Both the position numbers and the translations under genes were made by a program. Source: Marinobacter sp. SS5-14b (GTDB lineage: Bacteria > Pseudomonadota > Gammaproteobacteria > Pseudomonadales > Oleiphilaceae). Taken from it: a stretch of 64,000 bases of DNA. The stretch covers positions 1-64,000 of the forward strand of contig NZ_JASSVM010000009.1 in the NCBI RefSeq assembly GCF_030541005.1. Reading direction: 5' to 3'. The notes under the pieces are model-generated. The model was not told the origin of the DNA. It worked only from the letters and a program-made list of their open reading frames with translations, and made no database searches. How positions within the stretch are numbered: the stretch's first letter is position 1; each line of letters starts with the position of its first letter. Shown here piece by piece: positions 27,309 through 41,380 of this stretch.

Positions 27309-28136
27309 TCAGCTGACGGCTCTGGCACGAACATGAATTGGCCCAAGAACCTCCGCCTGCACAATCTCGATCAACTGCTCCTTGACCAGCTCCAGTGTCG
27401 CCAGAAAACTGACCACCACACCCAGCCGACCTTCTTCGACCGTAAACAGGCTTTCAAAGGTCACAAAACGATCTCCCTGCAATACCGAGAGTATGTGTGA
27501 CATGCGCTCACGGGTAGACAGTCGCTCTTTTTCCACGTGGTGACTGGTGAACAGATCCGCACGTTTGAGTACACCGTGCAGTGCCAGGATCAACTCCTGC
27601 ATGTCCACATCGGGATGAGGCTGAGACGACGGCATCTTTGGCAGCGCCGCCGAACCTGTAAACGTGTCGCGCTCCACTCTGGGCATCTGGTCGATGTCTT
27701 CTGCGGCCTGCTTGAACCGCTCATACTGTTGCAGCCGCCGGATCAGCTCGGCCCGTGGATCCAGCTCTTCATCATCATCGCTTTCCTGGCGCGGCAGCAA
27801 CATCCGGGATTTGATCTCGGCCAGAGTCGCCGCCATGACCAGATACTCGGCAGCCAACTCGAATCGCATGGATTCCACGGCGCCGATATAGTCCATGTAC
27901 TGTCGTGTGATTTCGCTGACATCAATCTCCAGTATGTTCATGTTCTGGCGACGAATCAGGTACAACAGCAAGTCGAGGGGGCCTTCGAAGGCTTCCAGAA
28001 AGACCGCGAGCGCATCGGGTGGTATATACAGGTCTTTCGGCAAATCCACCAAAGGTTTGCCGGAAACAAGCGCAAGTGGCACCTGCTCCGGGGTTTCTGG
28101 CTTTGCTTCAGCCGGCGCCCTGGTATCGTCCGTCAT
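27309..28136 (-). CDS. scpA: Segregation and condensation protein ScpA
   Basis: A 275-residue kleisin subunit that bridges the SMC heads. The N-terminal SMC-neck-binding region is clear (VFLEAFEGPLDLLLYLIRRQ, NMNILEIDVSEITRQYMDYI), followed by YLVMAATLAEIKSRMLLP. The C-terminal winged helix binds the SMC cap (VVSFLATLELVKEQLIEIVQ). The ATG at 28136 was chosen, with AGGTGG 8 nt upstream; a GTG four codons earlier is possible. It lies 39 bp after trpS. Confidence 0.95.
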   Translation of the reverse strand: MTDDTRAPAEAKPETPEQVPLALVSGKPLVDLPKDLYIPPDALAVFLEAFEGPLDLLLYLIRRQNMNILEIDVSEITRQYMDYIGAVESMRFELAAEYLVMAATLAEIKSRMLLPRQESDDDEELDPRAELIRRLQQYERFKQAAEDIDQMPRVERDTFTGSAALPKMPSSQPHPDVDMQELILALHGVLKRADLFTSHHVEKERLSTRERMSHILSVLQGDRFVTFESLFTVEEGRLGVVVSFLATLELVKEQLIEIVQAEVLGPIHVRARAVS

Positions 28137-28175
28137 GCCACCGCCCACCTGTCGTTAACCATTGCCGAAGTCGGC

Positions 28176-29390
28176 TCAGCGATAGCTGAGCCCCATGGCC
28201 GCCCGAACCTCTTCCAGAGTATCCCGTGCAGCGTCCCTTGCGTGCTCACGACCTTCCTGCAGAATGGAATGCACAAGATCGGGGTTGCTTTCGTACTCTT
28301 TCGCCCGCTCGTGCAATGGCTTCTGTTCTTCAATGATGGAGTCGATCAGCGGCTTCTTGCAGTCCAGACAACCGATGCCTGCGCTGCGACAGCCTTGCTG
28401 CACCCAGTCACAGGTTTCCGCGCTCGAATACACTTTGTGCATTCCCCAAACCGGGCACTTCTCAGGTTCACCCGGATCGGTGCGGCGTACTCGCTGGGGA
28501 TCCGTCTGCATGGTCCGGATTTTCTGAGCAACGCTGTCCTGATCTTCCCGAAGACCGATGTAATTATTGTAGGACTTGGACATTTTCTGGCCGTCCAGCC
28601 CCGGCATTTTGGACTCCGGCGTCAACAGTGGCTGGGGTTCCGGCAGGATCACCTTGCCGCCCCCTTCGATGTAGCCATACAGCCGCTCACGGTCACCCAG
28701 AGAAATGTTCTGCTGCTCTTTCAGCAGGGCCCGAGCTGTTTCCAGGGCTTCATTATTGCCCTCCTCCTGATAACGCTTCTTCAGGTTGCGATACAGCTTG
28801 GCGTTTTTCTTACCCATTTTGACGATTGCCGCCTCGGCTTGATCCTCAAAGCCCGGCTCACGGCCATAGATGTGGTTAAAGCGACGGGCAATCTCACGGG
28901 TAATTTCAACATGAGACACCTGATCAGCACCGACCGGAACCTTGCCGGCGCGATACATCAGAATGTCGGCGGTTTGCAGGAGTGGATAGCCCAGGAACCC
29001 GTAGGTGGCCAGATCTTTCTCCCGCAGTTTCTCCTGCTGATCCTTGTAAGTGGGAATCCGTTCCAGCCAGCCCAGCGGCGTAATCATCGACAGCAGCAAA
29101 TGCAATTCGGCGTGTTCCGGCACCTGAGACTGGATAAACATGGTGGAAGAGCCCGGATTAACCCCGGCCGCCAGCCAGTCAATGACCATATCCCACACAC
29201 TCTGCTCAATACCCGAAGGGTCATCGTACTGGGTGGTTAACGCATGCCAGTCTGCCACGAAGAAGAAGCACTCATACTCGTGCTGGAGTTTCACCCAGTT
29301 TTTCAGCACACCGTGGTAGTGGCCGAGGTGCAGCTTGCCGGTCGGACGCATGCCGGACAACACTCTTTGCTGGGAATCGACAGAACTCAA
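28176..29390 (-). CDS. trpS: Tryptophan-tRNA ligase TrpS
   Basis: A class I aminoacyl-tRNA synthetase that charges tRNA-Trp. It has the HIGH motif as HLGH in GKLHLGHYHG, KMSKS in DGQKMSKSYNNYI, and the long insertion GCRSAGIGCLDCKKPL near the C-terminal third. The start is unusual: a TTG at 29390 has AAGGAG 7 nt upstream and gives a 404-residue protein whose N terminus (SSVDSQQRVLSGMRPTG) fits the family. An ATG at 29471 would add 27 residues without a clear binding site. It heads the trpS-scpA-scpB-rluB run and lies after the sucCD terminator. Confidence 0.95.
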   Translation of the reverse strand: MSSVDSQQRVLSGMRPTGKLHLGHYHGVLKNWVKLQHEYECFFFVADWHALTTQYDDPSGIEQSVWDMVIDWLAAGVNPGSSTMFIQSQVPEHAELHLLLSMITPLGWLERIPTYKDQQEKLREKDLATYGFLGYPLLQTADILMYRAGKVPVGADQVSHVEITREIARRFNHIYGREPGFEDQAEAAIVKMGKKNAKLYRNLKKRYQEEGNNEALETARALLKEQQNISLGDRERLYGYIEGGGKVILPEPQPLLTPESKMPGLDGQKMSKSYNNYIGLREDQDSVAQKIRTMQTDPQRVRRTDPGEPEKCPVWGMHKVYSSAETCDWVQQGCRSAGIGCLDCKKPLIDSIIEEQKPLHERAKEYESNPDLVHSILQEGREHARDAARDTLEEVRAAMGLSYR

Positions 29391-29531
29391 AGCACGAACT
29401 CCTTCTGCTGTTTGAAAGGCGCCGGATTTCACCGCGATAATGCGGCCTCTGGAATCAGGCTGACCGGGCATTATAGTCTTAACGCCCGCCTGCGTTAAGC
29501 GCGCACTGGTAAAACCGTGCCCCCATAACAC

Positions 29532-29566
29532 AAAACCCCCGGAATTCTTGCGAATCCGGGGGTTTT
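29532..29566 (-). terminator. Terminator of the sdh-suc operon after sucD
   Basis: AAAACCCCCGGA (29532-29543) pairs with TCCGGGGGTTTT (29555-29566), with a further ATTC/GAAT pairing in the loop. It ends in four T on the minus strand, 21 bp after the sucD stop, and separates sucD from trpS. Confidence 0.85.
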
Positions 29567-29586
29567 GGTAAAGGTTGTGAGGTAGC

Positions 29587-30459
29587 TTACCAGCCAGTCA
29601 CTTCCTTCAGAGCCTTGCCGATGTCGGCCAGGCTGCGCACCGTTTTAACGCCTGCGTCATTCAGAGCAGCAAACTTCTCGTCTGCGGTACCCTTACCACC
29701 AGAAATGATGGCACCTGCGTGGCCCATACGCTTGCCTGGAGGTGCAGTTACACCGGCAATGTAGGAAACCACAGGCTTGGTCACGTTCTCTTTGATGAAC
29801 GCGGCTGCTTCTTCTTCGGCGGTACCGCCGATCTCACCAATCATCACGATGGCCTCAGTCTGCGGATCTTCCTGCAGAAGCTTGAGGATATCGATGAAGT
29901 TGGAGCCCGGAATCGGGTCGCCACCGATACCGATGCAGGTAGACTGACCGTAGCCGAAATCGGTGGTCTGCTTGACCGCTTCGTAAGTCAGGGTGCCTGA
30001 ACGGGAAACGATGCCCACTTTACCCGGCTTGTGAATGTGCCCCGGCATGATGCCGATCTTGCACTCACCCGGTGTGATCACGCCCGGACAGTTGGGGCCG
30101 ATCATGCGCACGCCCTGACGATCAACGTATTCTTTCGCATACAGCATGTCGATGGTCGGGATGCCTTCGGTGATGCACACAATCAGCTGGATGCCAGCGT
30201 CTGCGGCTTCAATGATGGCGTCTTTACAGAACGGGGCCGGTACGTAGATAACGGTCGCTTCTGCGCCAGTCTGCTCAACAGCTTCACGAACAGTATTAAA
30301 CACCGGCAGGCCCAGGTGCTTGGTGCCGCCTTTGCCGGGGCTTACGCCGCCGACCATCTTGGTGCCGTATTCAATCGCCTGCTCAGAGTGGAACGTACCC
30401 TGCGCGCCGGTAAAGCCCTGGCAGATAACCTTGGTGTCTTTGTTGATCAGGATGCTCAT
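29587..30459 (-). CDS. sucD: Succinate-CoA ligase alpha subunit SucD
   Basis: The 290-residue alpha subunit of succinyl-CoA synthetase, which makes succinate and ATP/GTP in the TCA cycle. The CoA-binding Rossmann domain has [18 protein letters not shown]. The phosphohistidine is in [17 protein letters not shown]. Its ATG overlaps the sucC stop by one base (TAATG), so the subunits are translated as a pair. It is the last gene of the operon, before a strong terminator. The length is normal. Confidence 0.98.
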   Translation of the reverse strand: MSILINKDTKVICQGFTGAQGTFHSEQAIEYGTKMVGGVSPGKGGTKHLGLPVFNTVREAVEQTGAEATVIYVPAPFCKDAIIEAADAGIQLIVCITEGIPTIDMLYAKEYVDRQGVRMIGPNCPGVITPGECKIGIMPGHIHKPGKVGIVSRSGTLTYEAVKQTTDFGYGQSTCIGIGGDPIPGSNFIDILKLLQEDPQTEAIVMIGEIGGTAEEEAAAFIKENVTKPVVSYIAGVTAPPGKRMGHAGAIISGGKGTADEKFAALNDAGVKTVRSLADIGKALKEVTGW

Positions 30460-31625
30460 TATTTACCCCCTGCGGCTTTAACGACTTGCTCTGCGGCATC
30501 CGCCAGACTGGTGGCGGCGATGATGTTAAGGCCACTGTCAGCCAGTACCTTGATACCCAGTTCAGCATTGTTGCCTTCCAGGCGAACCACCACAGGAACC
30601 TTGACGCCCACTTCCTTGACCGCACCGATGATGCCCTCTGCGATCATGTCGCAGCGAACGATACCACCGAAGATGTTGACCAGAACGGCCTGCACATTGT
30701 CGTCAGACAGAATGATCTTGAACGCTTCAGAAACGCGCTCTTTGGTCGCACCGCCGCCAACGTCCAGGAAGTTAGCAGGACGGCCGCCAGACAATTTGAT
30801 GATGTCCATGGTGCCCATGGCCAGGCCAGCGCCGTTAACCATGCAGCCGATGTTGCCTTCCAGGGCTACGTAGTTCAGTTCCCACTTGGCCGCTTCGGCT
30901 TCACGAGCGTCTTCCTGGGAGGGATCGTGCATTTCATGGATTTTCTTCTGGCGGTACAGTGCGTTACCGTCTACGCCGAGTTTGGCGTCCAGGCAGTGCA
31001 GGTCGCCAGCCGGAGTGATAACCAGCGGGTTGATTTCAACCAGCGCCAGGTCGCAATCCTCAAACAGTTTCGCCAGGCCCATGAAAATCTTGGTGAACTG
31101 ACCGATCTGCTTGCCTTCCAGGCCCAGTTTGAACGCCAGTTCGCGCCCTTGGTATGGCTGTGCGCCTACCAGCGGATCTACTTCGGCCTTCAGAATTTTC
31201 TCAGGGGTTTCTTCAGCAACTTTCTCGATTTCCACGCCGCCTTCGGTGGACGCCATGAACACGATACGACGGGTACCACGGTCAACCACCGCGCCCAGGT
31301 AGAGTTCCTGGTCGATATCAGTCAGGGATTCAACCAGAATCTTGCTCACCGGCTGGCCGTTTTCGTCTGTCTGGTAGGTCACCAGCTTCTGGCCCAGCCA
31401 TTTCTCGGCAAACTCACGGATTTCGTCTTTGTTCTTGACCAGCTTTACACCGCCGGCTTTACCGCGACCACCCGCGTGAACCTGAGCCTTGACAACCCAC
31501 GCGTCACCACCGATTTCACCGGCTGCGTCGACTGCTTCTTTCGGAGTATCGCAGGCGATGCCCTTGGATACTGGCAGGCCATATTCAGCAAACAGCTGCT
31601 TGCCCTGATATTCGTGCAAATTCAT
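30459..31625 (-). CDS. sucC: Succinate-CoA ligase beta subunit SucC
   Basis: The 388-residue beta subunit with an ATP-grasp domain ([57 protein letters not shown]) and a C-terminal flavodoxin-like domain ([16 protein letters not shown]). It binds the nucleotide and succinate. It overlaps sucD by one base. The 196-bp gap to lpd upstream contains a GC-rich hairpin but no gene. Confidence 0.98.
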   Translation of the reverse strand: MNLHEYQGKQLFAEYGLPVSKGIACDTPKEAVDAAGEIGGDAWVVKAQVHAGGRGKAGGVKLVKNKDEIREFAEKWLGQKLVTYQTDENGQPVSKILVESLTDIDQELYLGAVVDRGTRRIVFMASTEGGVEIEKVAEETPEKILKAEVDPLVGAQPYQGRELAFKLGLEGKQIGQFTKIFMGLAKLFEDCDLALVEINPLVITPAGDLHCLDAKLGVDGNALYRQKKIHEMHDPSQEDAREAEAAKWELNYVALEGNIGCMVNGAGLAMGTMDIIKLSGGRPANFLDVGGGATKERVSEAFKIILSDDNVQAVLVNIFGGIVRCDMIAEGIIGAVKEVGVKVPVVVRLEGNNAELGIKVLADSGLNIIAATSLADAAEQVVKAAGGK

Positions 31626-31783
31626 AGTTAATGTCCCGTCATTTGATGGAGGATAACCACGTACGGAAAAGAACCCGCAGGCATGCCGCCCTTGGCATAC
31701 CTTTAGCGAATTCGTTCTGGCGGGCGAGGGATCGCCTGTGCCCGCCGGTTACGCATCCCGAAACCTGCCGTTTTGATGGCAGC

Positions 31784-31805
31784 GGGGCGCCGATTCTGGC
31801 GCCCC
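31784..31805. repeat. GC-rich hairpin in the lpd-sucC spacer
   Basis: GGGGCGCC (31784-31791), loop GATTCT, GGCGCCCC (31798-31805), 16 bp after the lpd stop. There is no T run on the minus strand, so it looks like an mRNA-stabilising or processing hairpin rather than a terminator. It would sit between the 2-oxoglutarate dehydrogenase and succinyl-CoA synthetase parts of the transcript. Confidence 0.55.
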
Positions 31806-31821
31806 GACTTTCGGTGTTGCG

Positions 31822-33294
<1,473 letters not shown>

Positions 33295-33299
33295 TCAGC

Positions 33300-34508
33300 T
33301 TACACGTCCAGCAGAATGCGAGCCGGGTCTTCAAGCATTTCCTTGATGGCCACCAGGAACTGCACGGCTTCCTTACCATCGATCATGCGGTGATCGTATG
33401 ACAGTGCCAGGTACATCATCGGCAGAATTTCAACCTTGCCGTTCACCGCCATCGGGCGCTCCTGGATCTTGTGCATACCCAGGATGGCGGTCTGCGGCGG
33501 GTTCAGGATCGGCGTCGAGATCAAGGAACCGAAAATACCGCCGTTGGTGATGGTAAAGGTACCACCGGTCATGTCTTCAATGCCGAGTTTGCCGTCTTTC
33601 GCCTTGGTGCCGTATTCGACAATTTTCTTCTCGATATCAGCCAGCCCCAATGCATCGACGTCACGAACAACCGGTACCACCAGGCCACGGTCAGTGGAAA
33701 CGGCAACGCCGATGTCCTGATAACCGTGATACACCATGTCGTTGCCATCGATAGACGCGTTCACGGCCGGGAAGCGCTTCAAAGCTTCGGTCGCCGCCTT
33801 GGTGAAGAACGACATGAAGCCCAGCTTGATACCGTGACGTTTCACGAAGCTTTCCTGGTACTGCTTACGCAGCTCCATGATCGGCGCCATGTTCACTTCG
33901 TTGAAGGTGGTCAGCATCGCTGCCGTTTGCTGAGCGTCAACCAGACGCTTGGCAATGCTGGCCCTCAGGCGAGTCATCGGAACACGCTTTTCCGGACGCT
34001 CGCCCGGCGCCATGCTCACTTCCGGCATGGCTGCTGGCTTGGCCGCCGCTGGCGCGCTGGATTTACTGCTGGCCACATGGTTCTGAACGTCTTCCTTGGT
34101 CACACGGCCGTCTTTGCCTGTGCCTTTGACCGCAGCCGGATCAACGTTATTTTCCTCGGCCAGTTTACGTGCCGCCGGGCTCAGGATGGCGTCTCCGGAA
34201 GCAGCGTCTTCCTTGGGCGCTTCCGCCTTTTCGTCAGGCTTGCTCTCAGCAGGCTTGGATTCACCGGCCGCACCGGCCTTGAACTTGCCGATCACTTCAC
34301 CGCTTTCGCAGGTGTCGCCTTCGCCTTTCAGGATTTCTTCAATCACACCATCGGCCGGCGCAACCACTTCCAGCACAACCTTATCGGTTTCGATATCGAC
34401 AATCAGCTCGTCTCGGGAGCAGGCTTCACCCGGCTGCTTGTGCCAGGTCGCGACGGTGCCTTCGGCAACCGACTCAGGGAAAACTGGGGCTTTAATCTCT
34501 GTTGACAT
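33300..34508 (-). CDS. sucB: 2-oxoglutarate dehydrogenase E2, dihydrolipoyllysine succinyltransferase
   Basis: The 402-residue core subunit. One lipoyl domain carries the lipoylated Lys in [12 protein letters not shown] (near residue 43). An Ala/Pro/Glu-rich linker (80-105) comes next, then an E3-binding domain ([27 protein letters not shown]) and a second Ala/Pro linker. The catalytic acyltransferase ends with the active His/Asp motif [15 protein letters not shown]. It forms the inner core of the complex with SucA and Lpd encoded on either side. The gap from sucA is 25 bp. Confidence 0.97.
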   Translation of the reverse strand: MSTEIKAPVFPESVAEGTVATWHKQPGEACSRDELIVDIETDKVVLEVVAPADGVIEEILKGEGDTCESGEVIGKFKAGAAGESKPAESKPDEKAEAPKEDAASGDAILSPAARKLAEENNVDPAAVKGTGKDGRVTKEDVQNHVASSKSSAPAAAKPAAMPEVSMAPGERPEKRVPMTRLRASIAKRLVDAQQTAAMLTTFNEVNMAPIMELRKQYQESFVKRHGIKLGFMSFFTKAATEALKRFPAVNASIDGNDMVYHGYQDIGVAVSTDRGLVVPVVRDVDALGLADIEKKIVEYGTKAKDGKLGIEDMTGGTFTITNGGIFGSLISTPILNPPQTAILGMHKIQERPMAVNGKVEILPMMYLALSYDHRMIDGKEAVQFLVAIKEMLEDPARILLDV

Positions 34509-34533
34509 TACGGATCCTTAGTTCGGTAGCTCG

Positions 34534-37371
<2,838 letters not shown>

Positions 37372-37689
37372 TTTGAATAGCTCACCTTGGGCTGGTGCGG
37401 GGGAGCGAGTATGGTCGGCCAGGGGTAATTCTCAGTCAATACGGGATATTACGGCATGACTTATGGCCACCACACCCTGCAAGGATGTTTTCCGTCCCCA
37501 GTGATTTTTTATACTCAGCGACACCACCCGACATCCTGGATAAGGCGACCGGGCAGCAGACGTAAGTTTGCACCCCGGTAAGACTTTTGACTATAAGCCT
37601 TTGGTTGAAGGCCCCGCATAAGCGAGGCCTTCAAGGGGTGCCAACTGGCATCAAAACACCAGTATAGCTGGTTCTGCTCAGTTTGCCGG
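37372..37689 (-). other. sdhB-sucA spacer with intercistronic hairpin
   Basis: This 318-bp spacer has no gene on either strand. TTGAAGGCC (37605-37613) pairs with GGCCTTCAA (37626-37634) around an inner CGC/GCG and a 4-nt loop. On the minus strand it lies 56 bp after the sdhB stop and lacks a T run. It is probably an attenuating or RNA-stabilising hairpin between sdh and suc messages. A TTGACT near the sucA end has no matching -10 at normal spacing. Confidence 0.5.
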
Positions 37690-38394
37690 TCAGGTGGCTC
37701 GCTGAAGCAGAAGATTCCGTATATGCCCGATGGCTTTGGTAGGGTTCAAGCCCTTCGGACAGACACTGACGCAGTTCATGATGCCCCGGCAGCGGAACAC
37801 GCTGAACGGATCGTCCAGGTTCTCAAGACGCTCCGCCTGCGCGGTGTCACGACTGTCCGCCAGGAAGCGGTAGGCTTGCAGCAGACCAGAAGGCCCAATG
37901 AACTTGTCCGGGTTCCACCAGAAGGACGGACAGGCAGTAGAGCAGCACGCACAGAGAATACACTCGTACAGACCGTCCAGCTTTTCACGCTCTTCCGGAG
38001 ACTGCAGGCGCTCAATAGCAGGCGCCGGCTTATCGTTAACCAGGTACGGCATGACCTTTTCGTACTGCTTGTAGAAAAGACCCATATCCACGACCAGGTC
38101 ACGGATCACCGGCAGACCTGGCAGCGGACGCAGAACCAGTTTGTTGTTCTTGACCACGTCCGAGACCGGCGTGATACAAGCCAAACCGTTCTTGCCGTTC
38201 ATGTTCATACCGTCAGAGCCGCAAACACCCTCACGGCAAGAACGACGGTAGCTCATAGAAGGATCTTTCTCCTTCACGAGATTGAGAACATCCAGCACCA
38301 TGAGATCCTTACCTTCCGGGATCTCAACCTCTACATCCTGCATGTAAGGGGCATTATCGGCTTCTGGGTTATAGCGATACAGACTTACCAACAT
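37690..38394 (-). CDS. sdhB: Succinate dehydrogenase iron-sulfur subunit SdhB
   Basis: The 234-residue electron-transfer subunit of respiratory complex II. The [2Fe-2S] ligands are in CREGVCGSDGMNMNG with a later Cys in GLACIT. The [4Fe-4S] ligands are in CILCACCSTACPSFWW, and the [3Fe-4S] ligands in CRGIMNCVSVCPKGLNPT. It passes electrons from SdhA to quinone at SdhC/SdhD on the inner face of the membrane. It follows sdhA by 15 bp. Confidence 0.98.
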   Translation of the reverse strand: MLVSLYRYNPEADNAPYMQDVEVEIPEGKDLMVLDVLNLVKEKDPSMSYRRSCREGVCGSDGMNMNGKNGLACITPVSDVVKNNKLVLRPLPGLPVIRDLVVDMGLFYKQYEKVMPYLVNDKPAPAIERLQSPEEREKLDGLYECILCACCSTACPSFWWNPDKFIGPSGLLQAYRFLADSRDTAQAERLENLDDPFSVFRCRGIMNCVSVCPKGLNPTKAIGHIRNLLLQRAT

Positions 38395-38409
38395 ATTCAG
38401 GATCTCCCC

Positions 38410-40182
38410 TTAGTAGGTCCGGATTTTCGGCTCGAAGGTCGGAACAGTCTTCGGCGCAAAGTTCACGTCACGCTTGCCCACGCGCTTATCGAGCGGGAAG
38501 TACATGGAATGCTTCAGCCAGTTCTCGTCGTCACGCTCGGTGAAGTCGTTACGGGCATGCGCACCACGGCTTTCTTTACGCTCGTTCGCCGAAATCGCAG
38601 TTGCCAGCGCCACCTCGTAAAGGTTGTCCAGCTCCAGTGCTTCGATACGCGCTGTGTTGAAGGCTTTACTGGTATCAGCCAGCTTGGTCTTACGCACGCG
38701 CTCACCGATGGCTTCCAGTTTCTTCAGACCTTCTTCCATGCTCTTTCCGTCACGGAATACGCCAAAGTAAAGCTGCATGCAGTTCTGCAGATCCTTGCGG
38801 ACCTTCGCGACATCTTCACCTTCAGAAGCCGTATCCAGACGATCCAGACGAGCCATGGCACGTTTGATGTCTTCATCGCTGGCACCGTCGACGTCGAAAC
38901 CGCCGCGAATCTGTTCTTCAATGTGCAGGCCAGCAGCCCGGCCAAAGACAACCAGGTCCAGCAACGAGTTGCCGCCCAGACGGTTAGCGCCGTGAACAGA
39001 CACGCAGGCAGCTTCACCGCAAGCGAACAGGCCAGGGATTGGCTGGTCGTTGCCGTTTTCGTCCTGGGTCAGCGCCTGGCCACCAACGTTGGTCGGGATA
39101 CCGCCCATCATGTAGTGACAGGTCGGCACCACCGGAACCGGCTCTTTTACCGGGTCCACGTGGGCAAAGGTACGGGACAGCTCACAAATGCCGGGCAAAC
39201 GCAGGTTCAGAGTTTCTTCACCCAGGTGATCCAGCTTCAGCAAAACGTGATCCTTTTCGGGACCACAACCACGGCCTTCCAGAATCTCGAGAACCATGGA
39301 ACGGGCTACCACATCGCGGCCAGCAAGATCTTTCGCGTTTGGCGCATAACGCTCCATGAAACGCTCACCTTCGGAGTTGATCAGATAACCACCCTCTCCG
39401 CGGCAACCCTCTGTCACCAGCGTACCCGCGCCGTAGATACCGGTCGGGTGGAACTGCCACATTTCCATATCCTGCACCGGGAAGCCTGCACGCAGCGCCA
39501 TGCCGATACCGTCACCGGTATTGATCAGGGCATTGGTTGTAGACGCATAGATGCGACCTGCACCACCCGTCGCCAGTACCGTAGCCTTGGCTTTGATGTA
39601 GGCCACTTCACCGGTTTCGATTTCAATCGCAACAACACCAACCACTTCGTTCTTGGCGTTCTTGACCAGATCAACCGCATACCACTCATTCAGGAAGCTG
39701 GTACCGCCTTTCAGGTTCGCCTGATAGAGCGTGTGCAGCAGAGCGTGACCAGTACGGTCAGCAGCGGCACAGGTACGCGCGGCCTGAGTAGGATCATCCG
39801 GGCCTTTGGACTGACCACCGAACGGACGCTGATAGATACGGCCCTGCTCAGTACGTGAGAACGGCAAGCCCATGTGCTCAAGCTCGAAGACTGCCTGCGG
39901 ACCTACAGAACACATGTATTCGATCGCGTCCTGGTCACCGATGTAGTCGGAGCCCTTGACGGTGTCATACATGTGCCAGCGCCAATCGTCGTTGGGATCA
40001 GCACTTGCGATCGCACAGGTAATACCGCCCTGGGCAGATACCGTGTGCGAGCGGGTCGGGAATACTTTAGTGATACACGCGGTGTTAAGACCGGACTCTG
40101 TCAGCTGCAGGGCGGCTCGCATACCGGCTCCGCCACCACCAATCACAATCGCGTCGTAAGACATGGTTTTGATGTTAGCCAT
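38410..40182 (-). CDS. sdhA: Succinate dehydrogenase flavoprotein subunit SdhA
   Basis: A 590-residue subunit that oxidises succinate to fumarate. It has the FAD-binding [17 protein letters not shown], the covalent-FAD His in [11 protein letters not shown], substrate-binding [20 protein letters not shown], and [17 protein letters not shown]. The C terminus is [15 protein letters not shown]. The gap from sdhD is only 3 nt. The order sdhC-D-A-B and the divergent gltA match Pseudomonas and enterobacteria. Confidence 0.98.
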   Translation of the reverse strand: MANIKTMSYDAIVIGGGGAGMRAALQLTESGLNTACITKVFPTRSHTVSAQGGITCAIASADPNDDWRWHMYDTVKGSDYIGDQDAIEYMCSVGPQAVFELEHMGLPFSRTEQGRIYQRPFGGQSKGPDDPTQAARTCAAADRTGHALLHTLYQANLKGGTSFLNEWYAVDLVKNAKNEVVGVVAIEIETGEVAYIKAKATVLATGGAGRIYASTTNALINTGDGIGMALRAGFPVQDMEMWQFHPTGIYGAGTLVTEGCRGEGGYLINSEGERFMERYAPNAKDLAGRDVVARSMVLEILEGRGCGPEKDHVLLKLDHLGEETLNLRLPGICELSRTFAHVDPVKEPVPVVPTCHYMMGGIPTNVGGQALTQDENGNDQPIPGLFACGEAACVSVHGANRLGGNSLLDLVVFGRAAGLHIEEQIRGGFDVDGASDEDIKRAMARLDRLDTASEGEDVAKVRKDLQNCMQLYFGVFRDGKSMEEGLKKLEAIGERVRKTKLADTSKAFNTARIEALELDNLYEVALATAISANERKESRGAHARNDFTERDDENWLKHSMYFPLDKRVGKRDVNFAPKTVPTFEPKIRTY

Positions 40183-40185
40183 CTA

Positions 40186-40533
40186 TTAAAGCCCCCAAAG
40201 AATCTGAATGCCCCAAACTACATACACAAACATCACGAGTACGCAGGCCGCCTGAAGCAGGAAACGCGGCATCGCTGGTTTGATATAGTCGGTAGAAACT
40301 GTCCACAGGCCAACCCATGCGTGCCCTGCAATCGACAGCAACGCAAGCAGACTGAAAATCTTGAACCATCCCTGACCGAAAAGCGCTGACCAAGCCTGGT
40401 AATCGACATCCGTCGTCACAAAAAAGCCCAGGAGGAACAGTGTGTACAGAGCCAGGATGTAAGCAGTAGCGCGCTGGATGATCCAGTCCTGAATCCCGTT
40501 ACGACCGATGTTCGTTACACTATTCATGCCCAT
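40186..40533 (-). CDS. sdhD: Succinate dehydrogenase membrane anchor SdhD
   Basis: A 115-residue protein with three membrane helices, the same length as the E. coli subunit. His71 in AGHAWVGLWTV is at the haem b ligand position, and Asp82-Tyr83 (STDYIKP) are at the quinone-site positions. It anchors SdhAB in the inner membrane together with SdhC. It overlaps the end of sdhC by 10 bp. Confidence 0.95.
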   Translation of the reverse strand: MGMNSVTNIGRNGIQDWIIQRATAYILALYTLFLLGFFVTTDVDYQAWSALFGQGWFKIFSLLALLSIAGHAWVGLWTVSTDYIKPAMPRFLLQAACVLVMFVYVVWGIQILWGL

Positions 40534-40901
40534 ACCCAGACTCCTGCCAGAATAATGAGAACAATGGAAACCACTAGCGTGATTTTCGCGGCAAGGCGAC
40601 CACTTTCAAGCTCTTCGCCAACACCCGCGTCCATCAGCAAATGCTTGATGCCCGCGACGAGATGGTACAGCAGAGCAGACAGGATGCCCCAGGTAATCAG
40701 CTTTGCCAGGAAGCTGTCCAGCAGTTCATTCACACGATTGAAGCCATCTTCTCCGGACAGGGAGAGATCCAGGCCGTACATCAGAAAGGCAACACCCACA
40801 AAGATGATGATGCCGCTGATGCGATGCAGGATCGAAGTAATGGCTGGCAGCGGGAAATGGAACTTGCCGAGATCGAGATTTACTGGTCGTTTGCTATTCA
40901 C
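40524..40901 (-). CDS. sdhC: Succinate dehydrogenase cytochrome b556 subunit SdhC
   Basis: A 125-residue, three-helix membrane protein. RPVNLDLGKFHFPLPA, SILHRISG (quinone-site Ser/Arg) and LLYHLVAGIKHLLMDAG are diagnostic; His80 is the probable haem ligand. The start chosen is a GTG at 40901 (NSKRPVNL next), because it matches the family length; the open frame upstream has no counterpart. It is the first gene of the long sdhCDAB-sucAB-lpd-sucCD run. Confidence 0.94.
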   Translation of the reverse strand: MNSKRPVNLDLGKFHFPLPAITSILHRISGIIIFVGVAFLMYGLDLSLSGEDGFNRVNELLDSFLAKLITWGILSALLYHLVAGIKHLLMDAGVGEELESGRLAAKITLVVSIVLIILAGVWVWA

Positions 40902-41083
40902 AGCGCTCTCACACTCTCTCTTGGTTCCGCAAAGCCGAAAATCCGGCAGCGGATGGTTAGTATGTTGGGATCGGAGAATCGTTACGATACCGATAACCGA
41001 TTGGTTCAGGAGGGCGGATGACAACCAGATAGCTTGCTATGCTGGAGCCTGCAGGCAGGCGCATCCCCGATTCCGGGCTACGG

Positions 41084-41112
41084 ATTATAAGGAGACGCCC
41101 CGGTAATTACAA
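41084..41112 (-). promoter_or_regulatory. Predicted sigma-70 promoter of the sdh-suc operon
   Basis: On the minus strand TTGTAA (41112-41107), a 17-bp spacer and a perfect TATAAT (41089-41084). The leader to the sdhC start would be about 175 nt. It shares a 479-bp spacer (40902-41380) with the divergent gltA promoter; no other gene is seen in that spacer. Confidence 0.65.
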
Positions 41113-41263
41113 ACTTGCAACCGGCCCGAAAGCCTTGCCTGCCGCCTGCCAGCCCCCTCTTTTTGGCTTATTGACAAAACCGTTTCAGGCCCGCAAGCGC
41201 CGGAACTGCACCCTTCGCGATTCAATCTCCACCACTCAATTCAGGGTTTTCCAACCCAATAGA

Positions 41264-41291
41264 TTGACAAAAAAAGCTGACACCCTATATT
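41264..41291 (+). promoter_or_regulatory. Predicted sigma-70 promoter of gltA
   Basis: TTGACA (41264-41269), a 16-bp spacer and TATATT (41286-41291), about 90 bp upstream of the gltA ATG. The -35 is perfect and the -10 matches five of six bases. Confidence 0.75.
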
Positions 41292-41380
41292 TTGCCGCCA
41301 GTTTTGCGATAATACGCGCCTTCTTGCGCACCTTATATAAATGCAAAAAGCTGTTACAGCTAATCAAACAGGAGAGCAAC

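Noticed and set aside
27537-29240. Open frame of 567 codons opposite scpA and trpS
   Set aside because: Antisense to two certain genes and spanning their junction; no recognisable domain.
37723-39858. Open frame of 711 codons on the plus strand opposite sdhB and sdhA
   Set aside because: Antisense to highly conserved complex II genes; composition is that of a shadow frame (His, Arg, Gln, Thr rich).
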